Source of the DNA: Roseomonas sp. KE0001 | GTDB lineage: Bacteria > Pseudomonadota > Alphaproteobacteria > Acetobacterales > Acetobacteraceae | Direction of reading: 5' to 3' | NCBI RefSeq assembly: GCF_016107285.1 | Contig: NZ_RCVQ01000003.1 | Location: 1-64,000, forward strand | Length of the DNA stretch: 64,000 bases | Shown here: in pieces, positions 62,550-64,000 of the stretch | Numbering within the stretch: the first letter of the stretch is position 1 | Layout of the letters: each line of letters starts with the position of its first letter | Notes under the pieces: generated by a model | The model's input: the letters and a program-made list of their open reading frames with translations, nothing else | Database searches by the model: none | Told to the model about the DNA's origin: nothing | Made by a program: the position numbers and the translations under genes

Positions 62550-64000
62550 ATGCTCCGCCGTGTCCATTCCATCGCGGGACTGGCTGCCGCATGCCTGATC
62601 GGCTTCCTGGCCGTGACTGGTGCGCTCCTGTCCTTCGAGCCTGCCATCGATGCGTGGCCTGCGACCGCGATCCCATCAACGGGTATCACGGTCGCCTATA
62701 CGGCCGGCGCGGTGGCGGCCCGTTTCCCGGATGTCGAACGCCTGGTGCGGTCGGCCTCCGGCAATCTGGTCGCCTATCATGGCTCAAACGGAAAACAGGG
62801 TGCGGATTATGTCGATCCGCAGACGGGCGTCGGCCTCGGCCCCTATGAGCGATCCGCGTTTTTCGGCTTCGTGACGGAACTGCACCGGTCGCTGTTCCTC
62901 AAGACGGGAGGGCGAGCGATCGCGGGGCTTGGGGCGCTGGCGCTGCTGATTCTCTCGATCTCAGGTCTTGTTATGACCGCCGCGCGGCTTGGCGGATGGT
63001 TGAGGCTCCTTGTCGCGGCCCGCGGAACGGTCGGCCAGCGGCTGCATGTCGATGCGGGCCGCGCGATCGTGCCAGCGCTGCTGCTGACCACCGTGACCGG
63101 CCTCTATATGACGCTCGCCACGTTCGGGATCGTCCCGGAAGGAGGTGGCGACCTGGCAGCCTTTCCGGCCGGTGTCGACGGCGGGACGCCGGCACCGGTG
63201 GCAAGGCTCGCGGCGTTGCGCGCCGTCGATCTGTCTTCGCTTCGGGAACTCGTCTTTCCGGTAGAGGGCGACGCCACCGACGTTTTCACCATCACCACCG
63301 ACAAAGGCCAAGGTTACATAGATCAGGCGACCGGAGCCATGCTGTCGTTCCAGCCGAACAGTACGGCGCAGACCGTCTACGAGACGATCTACAGGCTCCA
63401 TACCGGCCAGGGTCTGTGGTGGCTCGGCCTGCTGCTCGGCGCTGCCGCCACGGCTGTGCCGGTGATGGCGGTCAGCGGCATCGTGATCTGGTGGAAAAGG
63501 TGGCGCGCCTTTCCGAGGTTGCGTCGCAATGTAGCGGCGCAAGGCGCGGACACCGTCATTCTGGTCGGCAGCGAGGCAAACGCGACCTGGGGCTTCGCGG
63601 CCTGCCTGCACGAGGCCATGACCCAGGCCGGGCACCGCGTCCATACCGCCACCCTGAACCGGTTCGCCTCGTCCTACCCGAAAGCGCAACGGCTGTTCAT
63701 CCTGACGGCCACCTATGGCGACGGAACGGCACCGGCCTCCGCCAACCGTTTCCTGGACCGGCTGGCGAAAACGGATATTTCCCGTTGGCCGGAATTCGCG
63801 GTTCTCGGCTTCGGCGATCGGCAATTCCCGCATTTCTGCCGCTTCGCCACAGACGTCCAGGCCGCTCTGGAAGCCCGAGGCGCCCAGTCGTTGCAGCCGC
63901 TGGCGATGATCGACCGGCAGTCCTCGCAGGCGTTCGCAGAATGGGGCGATGCCACCGGATCCCATATCGGCGTACCCTTGACCTTGCGCCACGCGCCCCA
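62550..64000 (+). CDS. PepSY-domain membrane reductase with flavodoxin module (3' end outside window)
   Basis: An open frame of at least 483 codons runs to the window edge without a stop. Four membrane segments (AGLAAACLIGFLAVTGALLS, AGLGALALLILSISGLVMTA, AIVPALLLTTVTGLYMTLAT, WWLGLLLGAAATAVPVMAVS) enclose PepSY-like periplasmic parts. A cytosolic flavodoxin domain follows: TVILVGSEANATWGFAACLH (FMN loop) and LFILTATYGDGTAPASANRF. The NADPH/FAD reductase half of a CysJ-like chain should lie beyond the edge. Relatives reduce ferric siderophores or other periplasmic iron. Confidence 0.85.
   Translation, partial: MLRRVHSIAGLAAACLIGFLAVTGALLSFEPAIDAWPATAIPSTGITVAYTAGAVAARFPDVERLVRSASGNLVAYHGSNGKQGADYVDPQTGVGLGPYERSAFFGFVTELHRSLFLKTGGRAIAGLGALALLILSISGLVMTAARLGGWLRLLVAARGTVGQRLHVDAGRAIVPALLLTTVTGLYMTLATFGIVPEGGGDLAAFPAGVDGGTPAPVARLAALRAVDLSSLRELVFPVEGDATDVFTITTDKGQGYIDQATGAMLSFQPNSTAQTVYETIYRLHTGQGLWWLGLLLGAAATAVPVMAVSGIVIWWKRWRAFPRLRRNVAAQGADTVILVGSEANATWGFAACLHEAMTQAGHRVHTATLNRFASSYPKAQRLFILTATYGDGTAPASANRFLDRLAKTDISRWPEFAVLGFGDRQFPHFCRFATDVQAALEARGAQSLQPLAMIDRQSSQAFAEWGDATGSHIGVPLTLRHAP

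Larger units (their letters stand above)
45062..64000 (+). mobile_element. Integrative (conjugative-type) element inserted in radC; right end outside the window
   Basis: The element begins where radC loses homology (CACAATCACCCCA, about 45053-45065) and continues to the window edge. Evidence for one mobile unit: an integrase gene at its end, a Trb-type conjugation remnant (trbF, trbG, trbI, DUF2274), arsenic genes, two transposase loci, accessory redox genes, and codon use visibly less GC-biased than the chromosome to the left. The other junction should restore the radC 3' end starting at its SGDP codons. Loss of most trb genes suggests it is no longer self-transmissible. Confidence 0.82.

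Overview
The window looks like a chromosomal segment of a very GC-rich alphaproteobacterium. The gene families (recF-gyrB, amgK-murU-tsaE, a TAXI-type TRAP transporter, CbtAB) and the codon use would fit Acetobacteraceae of the Roseomonas type, but this is an inference from gene content and not a computed placement. Roughly 1-45060 is host chromosome. From about 45062 to the right edge is an integrative element that has entered the 3' part of radC.

Layout of the chromosome part. 1-3740: recF and gyrB, with an 860-bp IS5-family insertion just downstream. 4.8-5.6 kb: a metallophosphodiesterase. 5.65-13.0 kb: metal genes, namely a nikABCDE nickel importer divergent from nikR with a well-formed NikR operator between them, followed by a decayed COG0523 (CobW-type) GTPase and a decayed DUF1826 gene, both broken by frameshifts or a nonsense codon but still preceded by a Zur-like palindrome. 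13.1-18.6 kb: a cobalamin/methionine block: a cobalamin riboswitch ahead of the cobalt transporter cbtBA, a methyltransferase, and the folate-independent methionine synthase pair mesD-mesX with its metR regulator; the same 16-bp MetR-like site lies upstream of mesX and of metR. 19.2-45 kb: ordinary housekeeping and transport genes: a two-domain AAA+ ATPase, a YddG-type exporter, Lrp and MFS genes sharing a palindrome, YihY, a nuclease, MtgA, an M20 hydrolase, the translationally coupled murU-amgK recycling pair with tsaE, a thioredoxin-reductase-like ferredoxin reductase, GST, VOC, an FkbM methyltransferase, a WecA-like transferase, a YjbF lipoprotein, a halogenase-like flavoprotein, an RTX protein, a TRAP-TAXI transporter, a CBS-BON protein under a perfect FNR-type box, enoyl-CoA hydratase, a PPOX-fold protein and truncated radC.

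The integrative element starts inside the JAMM motif of radC. In order it carries a tyrosine integrase, a YhcG (DUF1016) nuclease, an unknown small gene, a nonsense-mutated IS1182-type transposase, a divergent arsH/arsR pair, a truncated aquaporin, a complete IS21-family insertion, and trbF-trbG-trbI-DUF2274 plus a LysR gene. A membrane redox/iron module follows: cytochrome b561, a VIT-family transporter, a two-component system, a DUF2271 protein and a PepSY-flavodoxin reductase that runs off the window. The IS21 copy has no target duplication and separates half an aquaporin gene from a 5'-trimmed trbF. The simplest reading is an IS-mediated deletion that removed the rest of the arsenic operon and the upstream conjugation genes (coupling protein and trbB-L), leaving a conjugation-defective element.
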